From NCBI RefSeq assembly GCF_030317115.1, contig NZ_JASZYF010000018.1:43972-107971 (forward strand): 64,000 nucleotides of DNA, read 5' to 3'. The notes under the pieces were generated by a model. It ran no database searches. It had not been told where the DNA came from and saw only the letters and a list, made by a program, of their open reading frames with translations. The position numbers and the translations under genes were made by a program. Below are positions 25,950 through 34,970 of the stretch, in pieces; position 1 is the stretch's first letter, and every line of letters begins with the position of its first letter. Origin of the DNA: Variovorax gracilis (GTDB lineage Bacteria; Pseudomonadota; Gammaproteobacteria; Burkholderiales; Burkholderiaceae_C).

Positions 25950-26408
25950 ATGACTTTTTTCAATAACATCTGCACCACTCGTTGCCGCAAGCTGGCCGCA
26001 CTTGCCGGCGTGCTGGCGCTGTGCTTGGGTGCCACGTCGCCGGCCCTTGCGGTTCCGCCTTGCAAGATTGACGTGTTTGTGAAGAACGAGCAGAGCGCCT
26101 CGATCAAAGTGCTGAGGTTCAAGTACTGGGTCAAGGACAAACCCGGGGACCACATCGAATCGCTGTCCAACAAGCGCCTGGCGCCGGGAGAGACGGCAGA
26201 GTGGCCGAACCAGGCGCTGCGCCAAGCGGGCGAAGGCAACCTGATCACCAACACCTGGGTGGAATACAAGCGGGACACCAGCGGGGTCGGCAGCCCGATT
26301 GGCGATCCCTACGGGCCGCCGGAATGGTCGAAACCCTTCCCGCATTCCTCCACCTACGTCTGCCTCAACGACCGCAACTACTGGCTCGCGGCCAGACAAG
26401 ACGACTGA
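25950..26408 (+). CDS. small secreted protein of unknown function
   Basis: A 152-residue protein with a strong signal peptide (LAALAGVLALCLGATSPALA, cleavage near residue 35). The mature part of about 117 residues is hydrophilic and beta-rich, with two cysteines (PPCKIDV and YVCLNDR) that could form one disulfide. I do not recognise a family. AAGGAGA is well placed before the ATG. Its 3' end is partly repeated just downstream (26433-26461), and 30-bp repeats flank it, suggesting local duplication. A strong hairpin at 26467-26499 probably ends its transcript. Confidence 0.75.
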   Translation: MTFFNNICTTRCRKLAALAGVLALCLGATSPALAVPPCKIDVFVKNEQSASIKVLRFKYWVKDKPGDHIESLSNKRLAPGETAEWPNQALRQAGEGNLITNTWVEYKRDTSGVGSPIGDPYGPPEWSKPFPHSSTYVCLNDRNYWLAARQDD

Positions 26409-26432
26409 CACGCAACGTGTCGGCGCTGCTTG

Positions 26433-26461
26433 AACGACCGCAACGACAGGCTCGCGGTCAG
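26433..26461 (+). repeat. duplicated tail of the secreted-protein gene
   Basis: 29 bp that match 26367-26395, the codons for NDRNYWLAA at the end of the preceding gene, at 26 of 29 positions. The copy is downstream of the stop and not in a recognisable gene. It probably marks a local duplication followed by decay. Confidence 0.5.
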
Positions 26462-26466
26462 GCGGC

Positions 26467-26499
26467 CCACCGCAGCGCCGCGACTGAGCGCTGCGGTGG
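26467..26499 (+). terminator. strong hairpin, possible terminator
   Basis: A perfect 12-bp stem CCACCGCAGCGC / GCGCTGCGGTGG with a 9-base loop lies 58 bp after the secreted-protein stop. There is no T-run, so intrinsic termination is not certain, but GC-rich genomes often use such stems. It also lies next to the junction with the SDR and IS remnants. Confidence 0.5.
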
Positions 26500-26503
26500 C
26501 GGG

Positions 26504-26533
26504 GTCGCCGGATGGCAGCGCCAATGAATAAGC
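26504..26533 (+). repeat. 30-bp direct repeat, right copy
   Basis: The partner of 25847-25876 (25 of 30 identical). Together the copies bracket about 630 bp containing the secreted-protein gene, which could reflect an insertion, a duplication or a recombination scar. Confidence 0.5.
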
Positions 26534-26542
26534 CCAGGTGGT

Positions 26543-26808
26543 TCATCGCCGGAAATGATCTGGGTGCCCAAGTATGCCCGGCAGTAGGGCTCGGTCAATC
26601 CGAACGGCAGCGCGAAGGTTCATGGCGAACGCTTTTGCCATTCGTCGTCATCAAGCACGGCAAAGCCGCCGGCCGGTGCCGAAGAGCCCCCAGCCACATG
26701 GACCACGATGTCAACGCCATCGAACTGTTCCTCGACCGCGCGTGCAACCTCGTCGCAGCCGGCGGAAGTGGACAGGTCTGCGGCCACGAAGGCTGCCTTC
26801 CCATGGTC
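26543..26808 (-). pseudogene. short-chain dehydrogenase (SDR) fragment
   Basis: Read leftward from 26808, the sequence encodes a typical mid-part of a classical SDR: FVAADLSTSAGCDEVARAV, then DGVDIVVHVAGGSSAP (the NNAG-region strand) and LDDDEWQ. After an A-run at 26632-26637 the frame slips by one, and the expected next helix AFAMNLRAAVRIDRALLPG continues before a stop near 26543. The glycine-rich N-terminus and the catalytic Tyr-Lys part are missing. The N-terminal side ends abruptly where transposase sequence begins. It is a remnant of a gene cut by the IS. Confidence 0.65.
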
Positions 26809-27813
26809 CGCAGGCGCTGCGCGGGCGCAACTTCACCCCAGGCAAGGTCGACCGGCTCGAGCGCGAGTTGGAGCAACGCATCCAGCACTACCTGGATGCC
26901 CTCGAAAACAACGGACCGTGTTCAGGCGGCAGATTTGCCCGCCAGGACCGAGCAGAGCCAAGCCAAGCTTCAAAAGCTGCGCCAGAAGCTGCGCGGTCTC
27001 CAGGCCGTTCGTGAGCAACTGGAGCAGACACCCGATCAGCAACTGTCACTGACCGATCCGGATTCGCGTGCGACGACCACGCACAGCATGAAGGGCACCG
27101 CGCTGGTGGGCTACAACGTGCAGACTGTGGTCGATGCCAGGCACCACCTCATCGTGGCGCACGAAGTGACCGCAACCGGCAGCGATCGAGCGCAACTGAG
27201 CAAGATGGCCAAGGCCGCCCGAGAGGCCATGGATAGCAAGCGGCTCAATGTGGTGGCCGACCGCGGCTACTACGGAGGTCCGGAGCTCAAGGCATGCGCG
27301 GACGCCGGCCTCAAGGCCTACGTACCCAAGGTGATGACTTCCAACTCGGCCGCCCAGGGTCGATTCAGCAAGCATGACTTCATCTACATCGCCCGCGACG
27401 ATGAGGATCAATGCCCTGCAGGAGAGCGCGCGATCCATCGGTTCGCCAGGGAAGAAGGTGGTCTCTTGATCCATCTGTACTGGACAAGTGCATGCTCCAA
27501 CTGCCTGATCAAAAATCGGTGCACGACCAGCAGCTATCGTCGGATCTGGCGATGGGAGCACGAAGAGGTCGTAGAAGCAGCAGAACGGCGCCTGGCGCGC
27601 AACCCTGAGATGATGAAGCTGCGCAAGCGCCCGTGGAGCACATTTTCGGCACGCTCAAGCACTGGATGGGTTCAGCTGCACTTCCTGACACGCGGCAGCG
27701 AGAACGTCGCAACCGAGATGAGCTTGAATGTGTTGGCCTACAACATGAAGCGCGTGATCACTCTGCTCGGGATTGGCAGAACCATAAAGGCAATGCGGCT
27801 TGCTGGGGCGTAA
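26809..27813 (+). mobile_element. IS1182-family transposase remnant with several frameshifts
   Basis: The C-terminal half of an IS1182-type DDE transposase. The order is right for the family (RNFTPGKVDRLERELEQR, then SLTDPDSRATTTHSMKGT, GYNVQTVVDARHHLIVAHEV, VVADRGYYGGPELKAC, then NVATEMSLNVLAYNMKRV), but the frame changes near 26905, near 27630 (where VEHIFGTLKHWMG is read in another frame) and again near 27670. The N-terminal half is absent. No terminal inverted repeats or target duplication were recognised. It is inactive and sits against a broken SDR gene. Confidence 0.85.
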
Positions 27814-27987
27814 GCCCCTTCTTCTGGCTTCACGACCCCGGCCTCGGAGCGCCGGCACAGCCAGCTACCAGCGTGCTCCGTGGTTCAGCCATGGAGTGCA
27901 CTGCGCATCTCGACCACACCAGGCTGCAAACTGCTGGATCGAGCGCGTTTCTACACAGTCTTGCTGCGTACCAGACGTTGCTGGAAT

Positions 27988-29373
27988 TCATTGCCGGTAC
28001 CCCGAAGAGACGATGTCGGCCAGCGCGTCGACTACATGGTCGACTTCGTCGAAGGTGTTGTAGAAGTAGAAGCTTAGGCGACAACTGGCGCGAACGTCGA
28101 GCGCCAGATGCGCGAGCGTCGCGCAGTGGCAACCCGCGCGTGCTTCGATTCCGGCGTCGTTGAATGCGCGCGCCAGATCGAACGGATCGTGCCCGGCCAC
28201 GTTGAAGGCGACGAGCGCGCTGCGGCGTGCCGCCTCGCGCGGGCCATGGATCGTGATGCCCTCGATGGCGCCGAGCCGCTCGAGTGCTCTCGCAGTCAGT
28301 CGTCGGCACCATGTCGACACCCGCCGCATGGCGAACTCGACGTCCCGACGCTCGATGGACCTGTCGCTGTCGAAGTAGCAGGCTTGCCCCGCCGGCGAAG
28401 CCAGATCGAGCAGCAGGCGCAGCGCTTTCGCCGAAACGATAGAGCCCAGGACGTTCGGCGTGCCGGCCGCATACTTCCAAGGCAGCGCGTTGTAGCTCAC
28501 GGTGCCTTCGAACACCCGCCCCTCGGCAACCATGTCGCCTCCATAGAGGAAGGGCAAGGACGCCTCCAGCAGATGCTCCTTGGCGACCAGCACACCCACG
28601 CCGAAGGGCGCCAGCATCTTGTGAAAAGAGAACGACAAATAGTCGACATCGAGCGCCTGCACGTCGATGAAGCTGCCCGGCACCAGTTGCGCCCCGTCGA
28701 TCAACAGATATGAACGGCGCTCCCCGTCCGGCTGCACGTAGCCGCTCGCATCCGCGATCGCGCGCACCGCTGCGAGCGGATTGAGGGTTCCCAGAAAGTT
28801 CGACGCGCCGGTGCAGCACACGAGTTTGGTACGCGCGTCGACCAGCGACGCGAGATGGTCCAGGTCAAGCGCCCCGCTGGCCGGATCGAAGCGCGCCAAC
28901 CGCAACGTCACGCGGCGCCCGAATTTCGGCAGGATCTCGTGGCACATTGCGTGCCAGGGCACGAAGTTCGAGTTGTGTTCCATCTGCGTCGCGACGACGT
29001 TGTCACCATCGCGAAACTCCGTGAGCAGCGAGTACATGACGGTGTTGTGCGCCTCGGTCACGTTGCGCACCAGCACGATGTTGTTGCGGCTGCGCGCGCC
29101 GACGAAGCGCGCAATGTCGTCGTATGCCGCTTCGAAAAGCCTGGTCGTTTGCTGCGATGCGCTGGACTGTCCGCGATGCACGTTCTCGTACTGCGGCGCC
29201 AGCGTGGTGTAGAGCGCGAGCAACTCGCGCGGCGGCTGGGTGCTGGCGGCGTTGTTGGTTGCGATGCGACCCGCCTGGGGAAACAGGAAATGCTGTCGGA
29301 TCGAGTCGACGTGCCACCCGTCGAGCGACACGGCATCGATGCTTCGCAAGGTGGGGCTCATCGCCCGGCTCAT
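27988..29373 (-). CDS. class V aminotransferase, cysteine-desulfurase-like
   Basis: A PLP enzyme of 461 residues resembling the SufS/CsdA group. The N-terminal motif is NNAASTQPP, the helix region has NVTEAHNTVMYSL, and the PLP lysine is Lys252 in SFSFHKMLAPFG. Cys417 in RAGCHCA aligns with the catalytic cysteine loop of group II cysteine desulfurases. It is about 50 residues longer than SufS. No SUF scaffold gene is near. Instead its ATG overlaps the stop of an acyl-CoA synthetase gene (ATGA), suggesting a dedicated sulfur or amino-transfer step on an activated acid, which is inference. It may equally be an isopenicillin-epimerase-like enzyme. Confidence 0.85.
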   Translation of the reverse strand: MSRAMSPTLRSIDAVSLDGWHVDSIRQHFLFPQAGRIATNNAASTQPPRELLALYTTLAPQYENVHRGQSSASQQTTRLFEAAYDDIARFVGARSRNNIVLVRNVTEAHNTVMYSLLTEFRDGDNVVATQMEHNSNFVPWHAMCHEILPKFGRRVTLRLARFDPASGALDLDHLASLVDARTKLVCCTGASNFLGTLNPLAAVRAIADASGYVQPDGERRSYLLIDGAQLVPGSFIDVQALDVDYLSFSFHKMLAPFGVGVLVAKEHLLEASLPFLYGGDMVAEGRVFEGTVSYNALPWKYAAGTPNVLGSIVSAKALRLLLDLASPAGQACYFDSDRSIERRDVEFAMRRVSTWCRRLTARALERLGAIEGITIHGPREAARRSALVAFNVAGHDPFDLARAFNDAGIEARAGCHCATLAHLALDVRASCRLSFYFYNTFDEVDHVVDALADIVSSGYRQ

Positions 29374-30977
29374 GACATCCCCACGCTTTCCATGCGTTCG
29401 GCATCGCGCGCCCGCAGCACGCGGCGCAGCGGTTTGCCCGCGGGGTTCCTGGGGATCGTGTCCACCCGCACCACGTCAGCCAGCCGCTTGTGCGACGCCA
29501 CGCGCTCCGCAAACCAAGCTTTGAGCGTTTCCGCATCGAGCTCGCTGCGCGGCACGACCCAGGCCACGGGCAACTCGCCTGTGTGTTCATCGGGTCGGCC
29601 GATGACGGCCGCATCGGCGATCGCGGGGTGCGTCATCAGCAACGCTTCAAGTTCTGCGGGTGCCACCGATTCGCCGTTCACCTTGATGAGTTCCTTGAGC
29701 CGGTCGGTGATGAAGACGAAGCCGTCCGCGTCGATCCGGCCGAGGTCACCGGTGCGGATCCAGCCGTCCGCCGTGAGTGTTGCCGCCGTGGATTGCGGGT
29801 TGCCGAGGTAGCCGGAAAAAAGTTGCGGGCCTCGGAACCACAGTTCGCCGGCTTCTCCGCGCGGCAGGTCGCGACCCGTGGCCGGGTCGACCACCCGCGC
29901 CTGCGTGCCCGGTACCACCTGCCCGACCGAGCCGGGACGCAGTGCGCCGCGCGTATCCGCCAGCGTCAGCACCGCCCCCACTTCGGTCATGCCGTAGCCC
30001 TGCACCGTCGGGCACTTCAGGCGCGCGCAGACGCGGTCTTCCAGCGCTGCGCCCATGGGGGCGCCGCCCGAACCGACCAGTCGCAGCGAGGACAGATCGA
30101 AGGTGCTAACCATCGGGTGTCCGGCCAGGAACTGCATGACGGGCGGGACGGCGATGAGGTGCGTCACGCGCCGGCTGGCAATGGCGGAAAGAAAGGCCTC
30201 GGGCTCGAAGCGCGGCAGCGTCACGAGCGTGCCGCCCGCGGCCAGGCCGGACAGCGTGGCCAGCACGAAACCCATGGCATGGAACATCGGCAGGAAGGCG
30301 AGCGACACCATGCCCTGCGGCCATTCGCTGCCCTGCACGATCTGGCAGACGTTGGCCACGATGGTTCGGTGCGTGAGCATCACGCCCTTGGGCAGGCCGG
30401 TCGTGCCCGAGGAAAAAGGCAGGAGTGCCAGCGTGTCAGGATCGGCTGGCGCGAGCGGCTCGGGCCCGGTGCTTGCCAGCAGGTCCGCCAGCGAGAGCGC
30501 GTCACCCGCCTCGCCCGCCTCTGAAAGGCCCGCGACGATGAAGTGCTCGCAGCCTGTTTGCCCCGCGGCTCGGCGCACCGTGTCGAGCAGCGGCGGCACG
30601 GTGAAGGCAAAGCGCGCCTGGGAATCGCGCAGCTGTTGCGCCAGTTCGGCCACGGTGTAGCCTGGATTGGCACCGCTCACGCACCCGCCCGCCGCCATGG
30701 CGCCCAGCGCGACGATGACCCATTCCGGGCTGTTGGGGCTGCAGATCAGCAGCGTGTCGCCGGGACTGAATCCTTGCGCAGCCAGTCCCGCGGCCGCGCG
30801 ACCGATCTGCTCGTCCAGCGCCGCGCAGGTGAGGGTGCGCCCGGTGGGGGCGTCGATCATGGCGAGGGCGTCCGGCCTGCGCCGGATGGCCTCGCGAATG
30901 AACTGGGGCACGGTCGCGGAGGGCAAGGCGCGGGCCAATTTGGGGCCCTCGACAATGGTGGAGTCGGTGTTCGACAT
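29370..30977 (-). CDS. AMP-forming acyl-CoA synthetase (4-coumarate-CoA ligase-like)
   Basis: An adenylate-forming enzyme of 535 residues that activates a carboxylic acid with ATP and CoA. The phosphate loop is SSGTTGLPKGVML. The A-motifs include YGMTEVG, TGDLGRIDADGFVF and the C-terminal catalytic lysine segment PRNPAGKPLRR. It resembles 4-coumarate or medium-chain acyl ligases, but the acid is unknown. AAGGAG lies 6 nt before the ATG. It is the first gene of a two-gene leftward operon, divergent from the BTAD regulator at 31101, which probably controls it. Confidence 0.9.
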   Translation of the reverse strand: MSNTDSTIVEGPKLARALPSATVPQFIREAIRRRPDALAMIDAPTGRTLTCAALDEQIGRAAAGLAAQGFSPGDTLLICSPNSPEWVIVALGAMAAGGCVSGANPGYTVAELAQQLRDSQARFAFTVPPLLDTVRRAAGQTGCEHFIVAGLSEAGEAGDALSLADLLASTGPEPLAPADPDTLALLPFSSGTTGLPKGVMLTHRTIVANVCQIVQGSEWPQGMVSLAFLPMFHAMGFVLATLSGLAAGGTLVTLPRFEPEAFLSAIASRRVTHLIAVPPVMQFLAGHPMVSTFDLSSLRLVGSGGAPMGAALEDRVCARLKCPTVQGYGMTEVGAVLTLADTRGALRPGSVGQVVPGTQARVVDPATGRDLPRGEAGELWFRGPQLFSGYLGNPQSTAATLTADGWIRTGDLGRIDADGFVFITDRLKELIKVNGESVAPAELEALLMTHPAIADAAVIGRPDEHTGELPVAWVVPRSELDAETLKAWFAERVASHKRLADVVRVDTIPRNPAGKPLRRVLRARDAERMESVGMS

Positions 30978-31100
30978 GCTTCACTCCTTCAGGTGGACGG
31001 ACGCTACGCAGACTTGCGGGCTTAGCATCGAGCCTTGGCGTGTTTGCCGCGTGTTTGCAGCGTGTCTTCTGCGTGCAAGGCGCAGATCGAGAGGCTGAAA

Positions 31101-34100
31101 GTGCAGGGATTGCGCGTACTGCTGTTGGGACAGGGGCGGCTCGAACTGGACGGCCAGGCGCTGACGCGCCTGCTCGCGCCCAAGCAACAGGCGCTGCTCT
31201 TCTACCTTGCGGCGGTTGGCGGCTCCGTCGCCCGCACGAAGCTCGCCTCGATGCTCTGGAGCGAACTGGACGAAGCATCGGCCCGGTCGAACCTTCGTGG
31301 TGCACTCTCGCGCTTGCGCCGCTGGCTGCCCGAGCTGTTGCTGGTCGATGCCCAACAAATCGGCCTTGCACCCGGCGCGGCATTGGAAGTGGACCTGCAC
31401 GCCTTGACCCGGGCCATGTCATCGCCCGAAATGGCACCTGCCGGGCGCTGCGCCGCGGCGGACGCCTGGCGTGGCCCGCTGCTTGATGGCTTCGAAGTCG
31501 GGAGCGCGGAGGGCTTCGAGGAATGGCTCGCGCAAGCGCGTCCGCGCGCCCAGCGCGAGCTTCAGTTGCTACGCCACGACCTGCTTCGACGCTGCGAAGC
31601 CGCAGGCGCACTCGACGACGCGGCCTCGCAAGCCCGCAGCCTGCTCGACGTTGACGACGCCGACGAGGCAGCGCACATGGCGCTGATGCGCCTGCTGGCG
31701 GCATCCGGCCGTCGCACGGCCGCCATCGCGCAATACGAGGCCTGCCGCGCCGCGCTCCTCCAACGGCTGGGCGCCAGGCCGTCGGCCGAGTGCTACGCGC
31801 TCTACACACGCATTCATTCGGACGCCCGTGCGCCGAAGGCTGCACACGTGTCGCCAGAGGCACCGATGGCGCTATTGCGTGACCCGTCCGCCGAAAATGT
31901 CGCGACCACGCCGCCATCGATTGCTTCCGCCACGCCCGATCTGATTGGCCGCGAAGCCGAATTCGATCTCGCGTGCGAGCGATTGGGCGACCCGGCCTGC
32001 CGCTGGCTCACGATCACGGGCCCGGGCGGCGTTGGCAAGACACGGCTGGCCCAGTCCGCCGCCGAAGCGTGGGGGCCGTGTTGCCGTCACGGCGTGCTCT
32101 GGCTGAGCGGCCGTGTTGATGGCGGTGGCGCGCTGCAGGACGCCGAAAGCCTGATCCAGCAGATCGTGGCGCGCACCGGGGCCGACCGTCACGCCGCCGG
32201 GGCGCTGTTGCTGGCGCTGGACAACCTTGAGAAAGTCCCCGCGGCGCGCACCTTCGAGCCGATGTTGCGCGAGCGCGCGCCGGGCGTGAAGGTGCTGGCC
32301 ACCTCGCGCGTGCGGGTGGGCGGAGGCCAGGAATGGTTGCTGGAACTGGGCGGGCTGGGCATGGCGCCGGCGGTGCGGCTGTTCAGCGCGGCCGCGCGGC
32401 GGCTCGTACCAGGTTTCGATGCCGACGCGCAGGCCGAGTCCGTGCAACGCATCTGTCGTCTCGTCGGAGGCCTGCCCCTTGCACTGCAAATGGCGGCCCG
32501 AAGCGTCCACACCGCTGGCGTGGCGCCCGTGCTCGAGCACCTCGACAAGGGTGATCCGCTGGTCGACGGCGACCGCGACGAAACCGATCAGCACCGCAGC
32601 CTCGACACCGTCCTCGACGACTCATGGGCGCTGCTCGACGCAGACGCCCGCGACACGGCGCTGCGCCTGTCGCAGCTGCCGGGCGACTTCGATACCGAAT
32701 TGGCGCGCGTCATTGGCGCCAGCGACACAGCACTCGCGACCTTGCGCTCGCATTCCTGGCTGATGCGCAGCGGCGACGCGAAGGGTGACGGCCGCCTCGG
32801 CTTTCATCCCTTGCTGCTGGCCTGGTTGCGGCGGCAGGCCGGCGCGTCCACGGCCCAGCCGTTGGTGATGGAGCGGGTCGTGCAATGGCTGGACGAGCGC
32901 ATGCCATCGGTCTTGCCTTTTTCCGACCTGCCAACGGACGATGAAGGGGCGGCCGCCAGGGCGATGACCGTGGCCGACAGCGCGTGCGGCTCGGCGCCGA
33001 CGCTGATGGCTGCAGTGCGCCACATGGCCGGCCGCATGCAGCCCTCGCGTTCGGCGGATTGGACCGACCGCGCCGTAGCCATGCTGCTGCACGCCGATCG
33101 GCAAGCCGAGTCCGCGACCTTGCTGGCGCAGGCGCTGGAATATGGCGAGCTGCCGCGATGGCAGAGGGTCGGCTGGGGGCTGCGACGCGCCGAACTGCTC
33201 AACGGTTGTGGCGCATCCAGGGCCGCATTGCGCGGCTACATCCATGCGCTGGCCGAACTCGGACTGTGCACTGCCGACCTCGAACAGACGCCATGGGCCG
33301 AGCTGATGCCGGCGACCCGCCGCTTGCTCGCCCTGGACGAATGGCCTGCGCACGATCCATCCCGCTCCGCCTTCTCGGCCCTGGTCCTGCGCAGCCTCTA
33401 CTGCACCATGGGCTTGTTGGTGTTCTCGCCCGACCAGCGCCCCTTGATGCGCATCTCGCTGGAGGCCGACATGCTATTTCGACGCTTGCGCCTGCATGGC
33501 GGTCTTCGCGTGGGATCGAGCGCGCTTGCTGTCTCGACCGCGGGACACCCCGCCATCGCGCGACGGCTGGTCGCGCGGGCCCAGAAACTGCAAGCGAGTC
33601 TGCCGGCCAGTGACCCACGCGTGAGTGCCCTGTTCAGCGAAAGCCGCTGTGTCGTGCTCGCCGGCCTGGGCGACTGGGACAGCCTGGCGCAGGAACTGGA
33701 GGCGTCGGCGCAGCAATTTGCCCGCCTGCGCTGTGGCCGGCAGGAAATGAACATGCGCGCACTCTCGGCGAAGCTGGCGTTCTTCCAGGGGCGGCTCGAC
33801 GAGTCCTTGCGGCGCTTCCACGAACTCGATGAACTGGCCCTGCGCCGCCCCGGCGAATCGTGGCGCGCATGGGGCCCGATCGGGCTGGTCGAAGTGGGGC
33901 TCTGCCTGGAACCGATCGATGACGACATGCTGCGCTGTCACTACGAACGCGCCGTGCTTGCCATGACGGAAATGGAAAACGTCGACGCCGCCTACACGTT
34001 GCGTCGCCTCGGCCTGGCCGCGCGACTCGCCTGGCGCAGCGGTGACGTCCCGGCAGCGCGAGCGGCGGTGTACGCCGGCGTGGCAGCCGCCCGTCGCATG

Positions 34101-34469
34101 CAAAGTGCGTGGTGGGCGCATGAGGGGTACGCGGGACTGGGCGACACCTTGCTGGCGCTGTGCGCGCATGAACCGTCCAGCAGTGCCGAGCATGGGCCGC
34201 TGGAAGCCGCATGGCAAGCGTTCGAGCCTACGCTGGCGATGCATGTGCGGCGCTTTCCGCCGGCAGCGATCCTGCAATGGCGGCTTCAAGGCGTCCGAGC
34301 CCAGGCAGAGGGCCGCATCGACGAGGGCCAGGCGCTATTGAAACGGGCGATAGCGTACGCCGAACGGCAACATATGCACGTTGAACTGGCACGCGCTTGC
34401 CAAGCCTTGGGCGCCCAAGGCTTGCAGGGCACGGTGTCGGAGCGAAAGCCCAGTTCGTCCCATAGGTAG
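31101..34469 (+). CDS. BTAD/NB-ARC transcriptional regulator (SARP/AfsR-like)
   Basis: A large regulator of 1122 residues. Residues 1-95 form an OmpR-type winged helix (GQGRLELDGQALTRLLAPKQ, then LASMLWSELDEASARSNLR), about 100-240 the BTAD domain (GALDDAASQARSLL, then LLAASGRRTAAIAQYEACR), and then an NB-ARC-type ATPase with Walker A GPGGVGKT at residues 307-314 and a Walker-B-like LLLALDNL. The last 600 residues are helical and TPR-like. I chose GTG 31101, 6 nt after GAGG; upstream starts lack this. The architecture is classic in actinobacteria and less common in betaproteobacteria. It is divergent from the ligase operon, its likely target. Confidence 0.88.
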   Translation: MQGLRVLLLGQGRLELDGQALTRLLAPKQQALLFYLAAVGGSVARTKLASMLWSELDEASARSNLRGALSRLRRWLPELLLVDAQQIGLAPGAALEVDLHALTRAMSSPEMAPAGRCAAADAWRGPLLDGFEVGSAEGFEEWLAQARPRAQRELQLLRHDLLRRCEAAGALDDAASQARSLLDVDDADEAAHMALMRLLAASGRRTAAIAQYEACRAALLQRLGARPSAECYALYTRIHSDARAPKAAHVSPEAPMALLRDPSAENVATTPPSIASATPDLIGREAEFDLACERLGDPACRWLTITGPGGVGKTRLAQSAAEAWGPCCRHGVLWLSGRVDGGGALQDAESLIQQIVARTGADRHAAGALLLALDNLEKVPAARTFEPMLRERAPGVKVLATSRVRVGGGQEWLLELGGLGMAPAVRLFSAAARRLVPGFDADAQAESVQRICRLVGGLPLALQMAARSVHTAGVAPVLEHLDKGDPLVDGDRDETDQHRSLDTVLDDSWALLDADARDTALRLSQLPGDFDTELARVIGASDTALATLRSHSWLMRSGDAKGDGRLGFHPLLLAWLRRQAGASTAQPLVMERVVQWLDERMPSVLPFSDLPTDDEGAAARAMTVADSACGSAPTLMAAVRHMAGRMQPSRSADWTDRAVAMLLHADRQAESATLLAQALEYGELPRWQRVGWGLRRAELLNGCGASRAALRGYIHALAELGLCTADLEQTPWAELMPATRRLLALDEWPAHDPSRSAFSALVLRSLYCTMGLLVFSPDQRPLMRISLEADMLFRRLRLHGGLRVGSSALAVSTAGHPAIARRLVARAQKLQASLPASDPRVSALFSESRCVVLAGLGDWDSLAQELEASAQQFARLRCGRQEMNMRALSAKLAFFQGRLDESLRRFHELDELALRRPGESWRAWGPIGLVEVGLCLEPIDDDMLRCHYERAVLAMTEMENVDAAYTLRRLGLAARLAWRSGDVPAARAAVYAGVAAARRMQSAWWAHEGYAGLGDTLLALCAHEPSSSAEHGPLEAAWQAFEPTLAMHVRRFPPAAILQWRLQGVRAQAEGRIDEGQALLKRAIAYAERQHMHVELARACQALGAQGLQGTVSERKPSSSHR

Positions 34470-34970
34470 ACTTCGCGCCCGCTCTGCCTCGCAGCCGAAG
34501 CGGTGCAGGGGCAGGTTCTACGCTGCCAGCGTTCGATCGCTTGATCTTCCGCATCAGGCGACTGGTCGCGGCTGTACGAGTTTTCGAACGGAACGGCAGC
34601 GACTCTGAGCTGACCTTGACGCTCTTTCCGGTGCACGACCGGTTGAATCCCCACATCCAGAACTGGCGTTCGGGGCCCGAAGCGGACAGCCATCTCGCTC
34701 CAGACCGGACGCTCACACAGGAGCGTTCTGCGGAGTCGCACACCAGCATTGGATGAACTTTGTGAACGCTTCGCTGGATGGCCCGAAGTGGCCATCCAGC
34801 TGTCGACGCTGCCTAAGACTACGCCTCTCTCCTCGTGCGTCGAGCCTCCTGGCCGCCGGCATACGCTCCTTGCACCACGCCGTGGCGCGCCCCTGGCAAA
34901 CGGCCTTGTCCTACAAGCACACAGGTGCCCAGCGAAATAAGCTCCGGCCCTTGTGTCATGGATAGCCCCC
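34470..34970. other. intergenic stretch, no gene recognised
   Basis: About 500 bp between the BTAD regulator and the channel gene. Leftward and rightward open frames exist, but none shows a family, a ribosome site or consistent codon use. Segments near 34660-34720 (repeated GCGGACAG/CCGGACG-like words) resemble decayed repeat sequence of the kind scattered in Comamonadaceae intergenic regions. I see no clear promoter. Confidence 0.4.
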
